Part shown: in pieces, positions 1 to 8,700 of the stretch
Numbering within the stretch: position 1 is the stretch's first letter
Layout: the number at the start of each line of letters is the position of its first letter
Assembly: GCA_042573625.1 (NCBI GenBank)
Contig: JBHPCZ010000124.1
Coordinates: 1-9,775 of the forward strand
DNA length: 9,775 bases
Reading direction: 5' to 3'
DNA from: JBHPCZ01 sp042573625
GTDB lineage: Bacteria > Desulfobacterota > Desulfobacteria > Desulfobacterales > UBA11574
Made by a program: the position numbers and the translations under genes
Notes under the pieces: model-generated
What the model saw: the letters and a program-made list of their open reading frames with translations, nothing else
What the model was told of the DNA's origin: nothing
The model's database searches: none

Positions 1-455
1 AAACGATAAATGACGGCGTGCTCAAAAATTGCTTTTTCGACAATCTCGCAATATAACACAACTTCGATCCAACCGACCTGATGTTGTGATATCATCAACA
101 CCTTCAGCTTAAAGATTGTCATTTAGTTGTACTATATTTTGTGCATGGTGCTCAACTTTTAGGTCTTTTTTTATTTTTCACCTTACTTGGAAAATTCCCC
201 GTTCATTTGAGAGATCTTCACAAACTCTCATGAAATAGAGGCTCAAGGAATTGAAACCTGAAAAGCCTCTCCTGGCATGTAGATTGTAAAGGTAATTCAT
301 GGAATCCTTTTTACGGGGGACTTTTACCATGAAAAACCAATTTTATAGTTAGTTTCCATCCAGAAATGGCCCTTTTTCCGAAAAAAACTCTTTTCTAAAT
401 AGGAAACTATTTAGTACCCATTTTATAGATTCGGTCGCTTGCGGCGAGGCACTAT
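1..455. other. AT-rich non-coding region downstream of oleB
   Basis: No convincing coding region was found on either strand: the longest readings are short, lack a plausible ribosome binding site and resemble no family I recognise. The stretch is clearly richer in A and T than the genes to its right. It contains an imperfect palindrome around 83-99 centred on TGATATCA, and a small perfect hairpin at 395-414. No GC-rich stem followed by a T-run was seen on the minus strand, so the transcription stop for the oleB transcript is not obvious. The absence of a gene directly after oleB suggests that the operon ends here. Confidence 0.6.
395..414. repeat. Perfect 8-bp hairpin, with a further arm copy at the oleB stop
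   Basis: CTAAATAG and CTATTTAG form a perfect 8-bp inverted repeat around a 4-base loop, which reads GAAA on the plus strand. The arm CTATTTAG occurs again at 452-459, overlapping the oleB stop codon, so two alternative pairings are possible in the oleB 3' RNA. The stem is almost all A-T and has no T-run after it on the minus strand. It could be a weak 3' end structure for the transcript, or chance in AT-rich DNA. Confidence 0.3.
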
Positions 456-1397
456 TTAGCTTAAAAAGTTTTTTACCAGAACCAAGATATCTCCAGACAC
501 ATCTTCAAGTACATAGTGGCCTGCATCTGAAAACAGATGGACCGATGCGTTAGGGAAACGGCGCTGCCACTCGGCAAGATAGTCGGTGTCAAAGACAAAG
601 TCGTGTTTGCCCCAGCAGATGAGCATGGGAATAGAGTTGAGTTTGTGCAGGTTTTCATCCACCTGTTTTACCAGGTCGTAGCTGGGATCGGTTTTTCTGA
701 CCGGAATGTCCTGGACGAACTTGAGCGTGGCGATACGGTTGTTCCAGCTGTTGTATGGGGCGACAAGGCCTGCCTTGACATCTCTGGAAAGGGTTTTTTT
801 AGCTGCCATGAAGAGTGCGCCATAAGCAAAGAGATTAAACCCAAGTACCGCTATCGTTGACAGGGGTGTGACATTTCTGACGAGCCAGAGCCGTAAAGGT
901 ATGGATTTCCCTTTGGGCGGGAAAAAAGCCGCGGTATTCATGATCACAATCCGCGCGATCCGTTTCGGGTGTTTCACGGCATAGGCCATGCCGATCATTC
1001 CCCCCCAGTCGTGAACAATGAGTGTAATCTTCTCCTTTATTTCAAGGTAATCCAGAAGGGCTTCCAGGTCGTTCACGCGGCTTTTCAATCGATAATCATA
1101 TCGGTCAATGCCGGGTTTGTCAGACAGGCCGCATCCGATATGGTCCGGCACGATGGTGCGGAATTTCGGTGACAACCCTTTGACGAGTTCACGGAAATAA
1201 AACGACCATGTGGGGTTTCCGTGAACCATCACGATGGGATTACCAATGCCTTCGTCCAGAAAATGGTATTTCAGACCGTTGAGGTCCATGGTGTTGGACG
1301 TAAAGGGGTACAGGTGCTGGAAAGCGGAAATGTCTATTTCTTTATTTTTAGCCACAGACTCACACAGACAGACACAGACTTTTTTCTCTGCCGACAA
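456..1397 (-). CDS. oleB: OleB-like alpha/beta hydrolase (haloalkane dehalogenase superfamily)
   Basis: Seen in the sequence, numbering from the TTG at 1397 (313 residues): HGNPTW at 59-64 gives the oxyanion/halide-pocket Asn61; HDWGG at 129-133 gives the nucleophile Asp130 followed by Trp131; GKHD at 263-266 gives a likely acid Asp266; AGHY at 292-295 gives catalytic His294. A hydrophobic cap region lies at about 165-200. These are hallmarks of the haloalkane dehalogenase superfamily, which includes OleB. OleB decarboxylates cis-beta-lactones to cis-olefins in head-to-head hydrocarbon synthesis. The adjacent oleA-like gene favours OleB over a true dehalogenase. The start is doubtful: family-like sequence begins near residue 30 (LYPF), while residues 7-16 are encoded by a CTGTGTG-type intergenic repeat and the TTG lies in a hairpin. 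Alternatives are GTG at 1355 and ATG at 1289; the ATG would cut into conserved sequence. None has a good ribosome binding site. The stop codon is TAA. Confidence 0.85.
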   Translation of the reverse strand: MSAEKKVCVCLCESVAKNKEIDISAFQHLYPFTSNTMDLNGLKYHFLDEGIGNPIVMVHGNPTWSFYFRELVKGLSPKFRTIVPDHIGCGLSDKPGIDRYDYRLKSRVNDLEALLDYLEIKEKITLIVHDWGGMIGMAYAVKHPKRIARIVIMNTAAFFPPKGKSIPLRLWLVRNVTPLSTIAVLGFNLFAYGALFMAAKKTLSRDVKAGLVAPYNSWNNRIATLKFVQDIPVRKTDPSYDLVKQVDENLHKLNSIPMLICWGKHDFVFDTDYLAEWQRRFPNASVHLFSDAGHYVLEDVSGDILVLVKNFLS

Positions 1398-1410
1398 TGG
1401 CAGAGAAAAA
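1381..1410. repeat. Perfect 12-bp hairpin over the annotated oleB start
   Basis: TTTTTCTCTGCC and GGCAGAGAAAAA form a perfect 12-bp stem around a 6-base loop (1393-1398). The stem is preceded by T's and followed by A's on both strands, so it is not a standard rho-independent terminator in either direction. The TTG candidate start of oleB (1395-1397) falls in the loop. In an oleB transcript this would be a 5' leader hairpin that could affect translation. It may equally be an integral part of the repeat that abuts it at 1380. Confidence 0.6.
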
Positions 1411-1471
1411 GATGCTGCCTCTTAGGTATTTATAGAATGTACCGTTTAATTTCAGCCTTTGGGTATGTAAA

Positions 1472-1500
1472 ATTAATCAACAAACCCATCTTATAGTCAA
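1472..1500 (-). promoter_or_regulatory. Possible sigma70-type promoter for oleB
   Basis: On the minus strand TTGACT (1500-1495, 5 of 6 to the -35 consensus) is followed after exactly 17 bases by ATTAAT (1477-1472, 4 of 6 to the -10 consensus). Transcription would start near 1465 and give a leader of roughly 70 bases up to the TTG, containing the 1381-1410 hairpin. The match could be chance, since the region is AT-rich. If real, oleB would have its own promoter, separate from read-through from oleA. Confidence 0.3.
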
Positions 1501-1583
1501 CGGTTTACTTCAAAGATAGCTCCATTAATCAAATATGTTAATTCGTTAATATCCACATTGCCCATTCGCGAAGCGATGATTTA

Positions 1584-1612
1584 TTTAAGCCGAGTACGTC
1601 GCTCGGCTTAAA
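1584..1612. repeat. Perfect 11-bp hairpin between oleA and oleB
   Basis: TTTAAGCCGAG (1584-1594) and CTCGGCTTAAA (1602-1612) form a perfect 11-bp inverted repeat with a 7-base loop. It starts about 50 bases past the oleA stop codon in the direction of transcription. Neither strand has a proper T-run after the stem, so termination of the oleA transcript here is possible but not supported by the usual signal. It touches the right-hand CTGTGTG repeat and may belong to the same element. Confidence 0.55.
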
Positions 1613-1663
1613 GATCTGTGTGTCTGTGTGTGTCTGTGGCCAATTTGATAAATAATCGATGCG

Positions 1664-2704
1664 TTACCACTCTGCTCCCAGCATAAGACAGTTAAGGCCG
1701 CTGCCGATGCCGAAAAACCCGACCCGGTCATTTTTGACCAGAAACTCTCGCTCCGAGGCGATGGCGGCCGTAATGGGAAGCGATACTGTGCCGATGTTGC
1801 CGAGATATTTAAATGTCGTAAAATCCTTTTCCTTAGAGATACCGATCGACGCCAGAATCTTTTGCTGATGGGTGTCGCCCACCTGGTGGCAGATGACCTT
1901 GTCCGGCGCATCGTCCGGCCACGAGAGTTTTTCCTTGAACGCTTTATATGTTTCGATGCCGAGCGAAACACCGTATTGCAGAACCCCGACGGAGTCGGTT
2001 TCCATAATGTGTGGTCCGCTGGCCGGTATGCCGGTGTCCGGCCCCCACCGGCACAGTTTGTGATGGGCGGTTGCGCTGCGGATGGCACCGCCGAGCAGGC
2101 GATGACCCCTGTCTGCGATGGATGCATCGACCATCAGAACGGCCACGGCACCCGAACCGCCGGTCAGGGTTGCGATTTTCATTTTGAACTCATCCATATC
2201 CCTGTTTTCAAGGAGACTTTCAATGGTCGAATCGACAATCTGGCGGGCGGATTCGCAAGAGACCACCAGGCCCGCCTTGATCTGGCCGAGTTCTATGGCA
2301 TTGGCCACGTGAACCATTCCGTTTAATACGCCCAGGCAGGCATTGGAAACATCGTAAATCTGCGTGTCCGAACCCAGACCGAGGCCATTTGATACGGCAC
2401 AGGCGGTGGCCGGTTCCAGATTGTCCCTGCAAACACCGCCGTAAATCAGCATGCCGAGGTCTTCCGGGGAAACCAATGACGCGTCGATGGCCTTTTGGCC
2501 GGCTTTGATCGCCCCTTCATACATCTTGTAACCCGGGTCCCAGAATCTGCGCTCATTTATACCAGTGAGAGCTTCCAGTTGACCTTTTTGAAAATGGAGC
2601 GCCTCATACAGCGGTTCGAGACGCTCTTCGATATCATCGGACGTCACCACGTTCGGGGCGAGTTCGTAACCGAATGCATCAATATATACTTTTGAATACA
2701 ACAT
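1664..2704 (-). CDS. oleA: OleA-like thiolase (beta-ketoacyl synthase III family)
   Basis: OleA joins two fatty acyl-CoA molecules head to head in a non-decarboxylative Claisen condensation, giving a 2-alkyl-3-keto acid. Seen in the 346-residue protein: the nucleophile Cys123 in SNACLG, His273 in CHQVG, Asn303 in YLGNIG, and a glycine-rich C-terminus (GIGSGLN, 332-338). Glu97 in LEPATA lies 26 residues before the Cys. This is the same spacing as Glu117 and Cys143 of Xanthomonas OleA, where that Glu is contributed across the dimer interface and is diagnostic for OleA over FabH. His and Asn are 30 apart, as in that enzyme. The ATG at 2704 has only a weak upstream GAG, so translation may be modest or coupled. 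The gene follows the megasynthase by 94 bases on the same strand and precedes oleB. Substrates are inferred to be acyl chains from the neighbouring PUFA-type synthase. A FabH or HMG-CoA-synthase-like role is less likely. Confidence 0.85.
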   Translation of the reverse strand: MLYSKVYIDAFGYELAPNVVTSDDIEERLEPLYEALHFQKGQLEALTGINERRFWDPGYKMYEGAIKAGQKAIDASLVSPEDLGMLIYGGVCRDNLEPATACAVSNGLGLGSDTQIYDVSNACLGVLNGMVHVANAIELGQIKAGLVVSCESARQIVDSTIESLLENRDMDEFKMKIATLTGGSGAVAVLMVDASIADRGHRLLGGAIRSATAHHKLCRWGPDTGIPASGPHIMETDSVGVLQYGVSLGIETYKAFKEKLSWPDDAPDKVICHQVGDTHQQKILASIGISKEKDFTTFKYLGNIGTVSLPITAAIASEREFLVKNDRVGFFGIGSGLNCLMLGAEW

Positions 2705-2730
2705 GGAAATATTATCTCACATCTCTTTTT

Positions 2731-2787
2731 GACAGGATAACAGGATTAATGTGATAAAAAAATCCCGAGCATCCTGTTCATCCTGTC
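2731..2787. repeat. Inverted repeat of the AGGATGAACAGGAT type
   Basis: GACAGGATAACAGGAT (2731-2746) and ATCCTGTTCATCCTGTC (2771-2787) are inverted copies that differ by one inserted base, with a 24-base loop. This fills most of the spacer between the megasynthase and oleA. I recognise the sequence as a type of short repeat common between genes in many environmental bacteria. In the minus-strand transcript it could fold into a hairpin, but a stretch of A's, not T's, follows it, so it is not a typical terminator for that direction. It may partly uncouple oleA from the megasynthase, or protect mRNA ends. Confidence 0.6.
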
Positions 2788-2798
2788 TAATTTTATTT

Positions 2799-5700
2799 TT
2801 AGATTGGTATCAAACGAAAACCAAAATCTTTCATTTCATAAATATATAGTCCGTCGACTTTAAGAAAGCCGCTGGCCTGAATCATTGGAAAGGGCGTTTC
2901 CTGAATTTCCGTAACCACGGCGTCAATCTCGATCTTTTTGTTTTCCGGTATTACCTGGCCGCGATAGGACCAGATGTGCGGTTTTTTGGTTATTAACTCG
3001 AACCGGTGGCTGTCAGCAAGATTTTTCCAGCGATCAAGGGCCGCGAACTTGATCAGTTGCAGAAACGATTCGATTCCCAGCGAACCCGGGCACACTGGGT
3101 CCTGAAAAAAGTGGGCCTTGAAAAACCATTCGTCCGGGTCAACTTCTTTGATTCCGCGAATAAAGCCGAGGCCTTTAGGGCCGCCGTTAGGAACGTAGAT
3201 ATCAATTCTGTCGATCATGCGCAGTGCGTTGGAGGGCATGGCAAGAGAAGGGGAGGGATCGACTTCAAGATCATCCGGTGAGAGCGGCGATTGTTTTTGA
3301 AAGATGTGTGAACGGCCGGTTTCAACTTCATTTGCTGTGGGGAGATAGGCCTCTCTGTCAGCGCCCCGAATGCCGACCTGCTGGGCCAGGGCTTCCTTGG
3401 AGAAAAAGCCGAAGTAGGTGTCGCCTGAATAAACGGCTTTACCCCCTTGAAGTACCTGAAAATCAAAATGTTCGATGATCATATCGGCAGCTTCGGATAT
3501 TTTGGTCATACGGGCTTTCATTGTCAGTGTGCTCGCTTCCGGTATGACGGTGCAATTCAAAATCCCATTCCCACCAAGATTTCTGAATTTAAGGTCATTC
3601 TCGCTTCGAAGCGCGGACCCCAGATAGGCGGCAAGCCATCCGCACGGCTGCAGGGCAATTTCCAGCAATACACAAAAGGGCATGGAACCGGAGCGGTCTG
3701 CTTTAAAATACCATCCTTCTAAAGGAACATCGTATTCAGCCTCGATCCATCCGTCAGGTTTCAAGACCCATGCTTCCGGCTCAATGGAAACCACCCTGTC
3801 CATAAAAGAATACGGAGGGCCTGGAAGCCTGGCAATCTTCCTTTGACTGTCAAACACCTTGTATGGTTCACCGAATGCTTCGGATGGATTGCCAACGGCA
3901 AATGCCACTATACTGTCACGGTCGTAAATGGCTGGTTCCCGGATGCCGGATGCTGGATGCCGGATGATTGCTTCTGTTTTCTGATCGTCCTCATCTGTCC
4001 TCTGCCGTCTTTCCTTTTTCTCTTTCCAGAGAGATTCTATCTCTTCGCGGGTGATGCCGGTCATTTTCATGGACATGTCTTTAAACGATACAATACGGTG
4101 TCCGTCGGCATACATCAGCGCGTCCGCAATGACATACGGTTCGGGAGTGTAACCGATTTCCTTTATCTCTATTTCGTAATGAACATGCTGGGTCTCCGGT
4201 GTTACCGGCCCCCGGCATTTGAGTATGCTTTTAACCCCGACAACCGGCTCATAGCAGACGCCGGAATTTTCCGTTACCCATCCCGTTCGCTGAAGAAAAA
4301 CTCGCAGTGTATGCGCGCAGCATTCGTACATGAGGGTACCCGGCATCACCATGTCATCCATGAAATGACAGGTCAGGAACCAGTCATCCGGCCGGATGTC
4401 GGCTTCTGCACGGATGATGCCCAGTCCATATCGCCCGCCTTCAGGATCAATGGATAGAATCCTGTCGATCAGCTTCATCCGTCCGCCGGGAAGTCTCAGC
4501 GAGTCAGCCAGTTCGATATTGTCGAAAAGCTCGCCGAAACAGTCTGCCAGGTTTCCTTTTCTCAGGGCGTCTATCCCATCATCATCAAAACTTTCGGCAT
4601 AAACAGGGACAAGGTCTATCCAATCGGAAGGTTTTTTGCCTGCCGCGGGCCGGATGTCTTCCTCGGTTAAGATAATCCCGCCGGAATTTTTTACCTCTTC
4701 TTCGGTAAAGAAACCGGCGCAACCATTGGTCATGCTGATCAGGTGGGATTCATTGATATAGCCTTCAAAATTAAAAAAGAAAAGAAAAGTATCTCCCTGG
4801 CGGGTAAAATGGTCAATATTAATATGGTAACGGATCACATCACCCGGTTGCGGAAGGCCCCTGTGAAATTCAACCGCCGCATCCAGGAGCCGGTAAGTCC
4901 TTTCTCCTTTTACAGCCAGGTCGATACCCAGGTAGGCGCACAGAAACAGGTCGGCCTGGCCGGCTTCAACAGATATGCACACCGGTGCGCGTCCGCCATC
5001 CAGATACCACGCGCCGGCAATTACGTCGTGCTCTGTTACCAGGCGGCCGGATCCCAGGGAACCTTTTTCACCCTCCACCGAAAGGATTCGATCCACAAGC
5101 ATCAACGGTTCATCTGGAAGACGGACCCTTGCTTTGTAGGTGTCGACCACGGCGAACTCCGGGCCGAGTACTTTTTCAACCGCGCCGACGGCAAATTCCA
5201 TGCACATTTCACGGCTGAAGGCAGGTTCAGGCAAGGTGTAAGGTGCAGGGCGAAGGGTTTCAGGATGTTCGCTTCGATCCGTAGTTTCGTGAGGTTGAAC
5301 CGGGATTTTAATATCTATTTCTTCATCAGAAATCATGGATTCGAGAAGTTTTGCCTGCAGGGCGAACGTTTTCTCAAAACTTTGGGTTAACTCATTTGAA
5401 AAATCGAGAAATGCTTTGTGCGCAGTGGCGGTGGCTTCGATGTTCTCCGCCATGGTATTCATCATTTCAGAATACTGGGCATCGAGTGCCGGGCCCTGGT
5501 TACTGGATACTGGATGCTGAATGTTGACACCTTCCTTTTTCCGTCCGCTGTCATCTGGTTTATGTTTTCCAATTGCTAAAGAGGGCAGGGTGGGATCGGG
5601 TGCTTTCCCACCAATGGTAAGAGATACTTTTTTTGTTGATTTTCCCTCGGGGTCTGCCTTGGTTTTAAGAGGATATGCATCAATGCCGTATAGGTTGTCC

Positions 5701-8700
5701 AGATTCACCGGTATTCGCTGGGCAATCAGGGCACCCAGGAATTTTAAAATAGTGAGATATTCATCTTCATCCCGAATGGATGCGGAAACAGCCGTGTGCG
5801 GCTTGTCTTTTAGAATGCTGCTGATCATTCCCGTACAGGAAGAATGCGGTCCCATCTCCAGAAAAACGCGGACGCCGTCTCGATATGCCTGATTGATTAC
5901 AGCGGTAAAATCAAACCCTGAAATCGCCTGCTCGAGAATTGAAGACGCGGCGCTCTCGCTGGTCAAATCATAGGCGCGTCCCAATGCGCAGCTGTAAAAC
6001 CGGATGCCTTTGGGCGGTGCTGTTGGAAAGATATGGAGATTTTTGTAAGCATCTGCCACTGGACGTGCGGCATCGCAATGAACCGTAACAACCCCTTCAA
6101 GAAACACCGCTTCGCAGCCAAGTGCGTCGACGGCGGCTTGAACATGGTGTTTCCGGCCACCGATAACCGACTGATCCGGTGTATTGACAATCAGGAGCCG
6201 GGTCGTGGGCCAGTTGTCGACAATTTTCCGCACCACTGATGCCGGGCGATTGATTGCTGCCACACACCAATCGACGTCTTCGTCGTCCGGTACATTCCAG
6301 GCATTTCGGGCTGCGATACAGGGACCGGCAAGCTGCGTGGAAAAAAGGTCGGTCTTCCGCATCCGTTTCAACATTTCGTCGCGGTCCGCCCACGCGCCAA
6401 GGGAAAAGAGCCCGGCGGACTCACCCAGACTGTAACCGATACACGCCGACGGTTTTATGCCGAAATCCATCGCCAGGCGAGCGATCAGGGAACCGTATGA
6501 CACCTGCCCGAAGATCATATTCAACGGGTCGGATATCATTGTTTCACGGGCTTGTTTTTCCCAGCCGGGCCCCCATGATAATCTCCAAGGAACAAAGCGG
6601 TCGGGAACTATCTGAGTCATTAAGTGGAGCGTTTCAATATCCATCTTTCGTAAAATATCCGGCCACTGTACCCCGATTCGCCTTCCCATTCCAATGTAAT
6701 GGTTCCCGGAACCCGGAAAGACAAATGCCACGTCCCCACTAGGGCCCATAGGAGACGGTGAATAACTGATGCCGCCCGGGGGGCCGTTCATATTTTTTGG
6801 AGTATCGGTTGAAATCGCGCTTTGGGCCTCAGTGATCGATTTTTCAAGCTGGGAAATATCGCCTGCAACGATGGATATTGCCAGTTTTTTTTCAGAATCC
6901 GGCCTGTTATTGGAATGCCAGGTTCGCGCCGCGATTTCAATTTTTCCGTCATTGGACGAAACCTTTTCGATATTGGGAAAATGGGATTTCGAGGCAAGGT
7001 ACTCTTTTTCCTTCACATGAAGCGCAAGGGCGTCAAGGCCTTCCATCAGTTCGGCTTTGCTGTTTCCTTCAATTGCAAAAAGTCCGGTGGATGCCAATCC
7101 CAACGGCCTTTTTCTTTCCTGCATCACCTTTATTGGAATACTTTCGAAAGATTCATATTCAAAGGCCTCGAGGATGACATGCATGCAGTTTCCGTCTGTT
7201 GTCATGGCGCTGCTACAGGCTCTGCGCGGCCCCTCTTTTCTGTCCCTTAACCAGTATTGCGGCAAAACAGGTGCATGAAACAAGCTGCTTTCCCAGGCTT
7301 GACTGGCCGGTTGGACAAAGTTTCGCAGCGGGGGAATGATTTCCTGGTACAGACAGAGGCTGGTCTTTATCAATGATGCGAGACCGGCAGCAGCGCCGGT
7401 GTGTCCAATGTTCGGTTTTGAGGAGCCGATGGCACACGGTGTTCTGCGCCGGGCAAAAAACGCCTGAAGCGCCTCAGATTCCACTCGGTCTTCCACGGGG
7501 TTGCCGCTGCCGTGTGTTTCAATAAAACTTATGGAATCGGGCGAGATGCCGGCTTCTTTAAAGGATCGCTTTAAAGAGAGTATATAATCCGCTTTTGATG
7601 GAGAATCGATATCAATTCCCTTGCCGCCAGCACATCCGATCCCTTTTATAATCGCGTATACCCTGTCATTGTCCTCGATGGCCCGGTCAAGCCGTTTTAG
7701 AACCAATGCAGCAGCCCCTTCGCCCGGCAGGGAACCGTCAGCGGATAAGTCAAAGGGGCGAATTTCCCGCGCTTTTGTAAATTGCCTGGTTTGGTTTGAA
7801 GTAATTACACTTCTAACATCGCCGAAGAGATCGACCGCGCCAACGAGAATCGTGTCGATTTCGTTTTTTTGAAGAAGTCTAACACCGATATCAAGCGCTC
7901 TCAGTCCTGACGCCGATTCACTCGAGACCCCGAAACTCGGACCGCCAAATTGGAATTCTCTGGCGATTCTGCTTGCGACGATTCCGCCCAGCGCACCGAC
8001 GGTTCGGGTAGCGGTGAGGGGCGGACCGCATGCATCCCTTAACGATTCCAGCCAGAGGGTTGTTTCATCCTCATCAAGATCAAACCGGTTTCTTTTCCTC
8101 CAGTCCCGTACAGAATTTTTTAAATTCCACCGTAAATGAAAGTTGGTTGCCTCAAAATCGAATTCCATTCCGATGATAACCCCCATACGCGGTCGCTCAT
8201 GTCTCAGCGCAAGGCCTGCATCCTTCATGGCATTGGCAGAGACTTTCAACATCAGGAGCTGCTGGGGGAGAATATCCGGGATCTCGTTGGGAGGTATATG
8301 AAACGTTTCAACGTCGAGTGAAACTTGATCCATATATCCGCCGTAAAAAAGCGGGCCATTGAGATGCCGTTTGGCAATCTCATCGCTTCCTTTCCACCGG
8401 TATTTTGGCCGAATTCCGATGTTGGTGCCGCCATTGAGAACGGTCTCCTGAAATTCCTTCAAACTCTTTAAAGATCCGAATGCGGTATCCATGCCGATAA
8501 TCGCAACCGGGGGTTGGGGGGGTGGCGACTGAGAATGGACAGTTGATGATTGCCGGCCGGCGGCGGCCCGGGGTTGATTTTTATCGACCTCAGGCATCTT
8601 TTCTTCAAAAACCACATGGGCGTTTATTCCACCGAACCCAAACCCGCTCACAGCAGCGCGAAAGGGACGATCCCCTTTTCTTATCCATTTTTCTGCACGG

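Larger units (their letters stand above)
1351..1641. repeat. MITE-like segment with imperfect terminal inverted repeats
   Basis: The left end (1351-1380, starting GCCACAGAC) and the right end (1612-1641, whose reverse complement starts GGCCACAGAC) are copies of the same roughly 30-base repeat in opposite orientation. They differ by about one substitution and a 2-base gap over most of their length. Directly inside each copy lies a perfect hairpin (1381-1410 and 1584-1612). The interior is AT-rich, has no gene and makes up most of the oleA-oleB spacer. Inverted ends, subterminal palindromes and a size of about 290 bases resemble a non-autonomous miniature element, but I see no target-site duplication at the flanks. 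The alternative is two independent insertions of a dispersed CTGTGTG-type intergenic repeat. The left end overlaps the 5' part of the oleB reading frame. Confidence 0.4.

Noticed and set aside
83..99. Operator-like palindrome centred on TGATATCA
   Set aside because: It is short and has a bulge, and no gene start lies next to it in the window, so there is nothing to tie it to regulation.
456..1397. Genuine haloalkane dehalogenase
   Set aside because: Active-site residues are shared by both families; the neighbouring OleA-like gene makes OleB the better reading, though sequence alone cannot exclude dehalogenase activity.
1381..1410. Rho-independent terminator
   Set aside because: The 12-bp stem is perfect, but A's follow it on both strands and the T's precede it, so it lacks the terminator T-run.
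1664..2704. FabH, the housekeeping ketoacyl synthase III
   Set aside because: Glu97 at the OleA spacing before Cys123 and the gene neighbourhood favour OleA, and no other fatty-acid housekeeping genes are present.
2705..2725. Extended -10 promoter (TGAGATAAT) just upstream of oleA
   Set aside because: It would give an almost leaderless transcript and no acceptable -35 sequence lies 16-18 bases upstream.
2731..2800. Plus-strand terminator: hairpin followed by a T-rich run
   Set aside because: No plus-strand gene lies upstream that would need it; the T-run coincides with the end of the minus-strand megasynthase gene.
3932..3966. CRISPR-like repeat array
   Set aside because: Units are 7 bases with no spacers, lie in a coding frame and have no cas genes nearby.
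3843..4457. Plus-strand 204-residue reading frame and other long plus-strand frames within 2799-9698
   Set aside because: They lie opposite an intact, motif-rich megasynthase frame, have no recognisable domains and no ribosome binding sites; they are antisense shadows.
2799..5216. Four separate dehydratase domains in the megasynthase
   Set aside because: Only two of the four hot-dog folds keep the catalytic His, in alternating order, which matches two double-hot-dog DHs as in PfaC.
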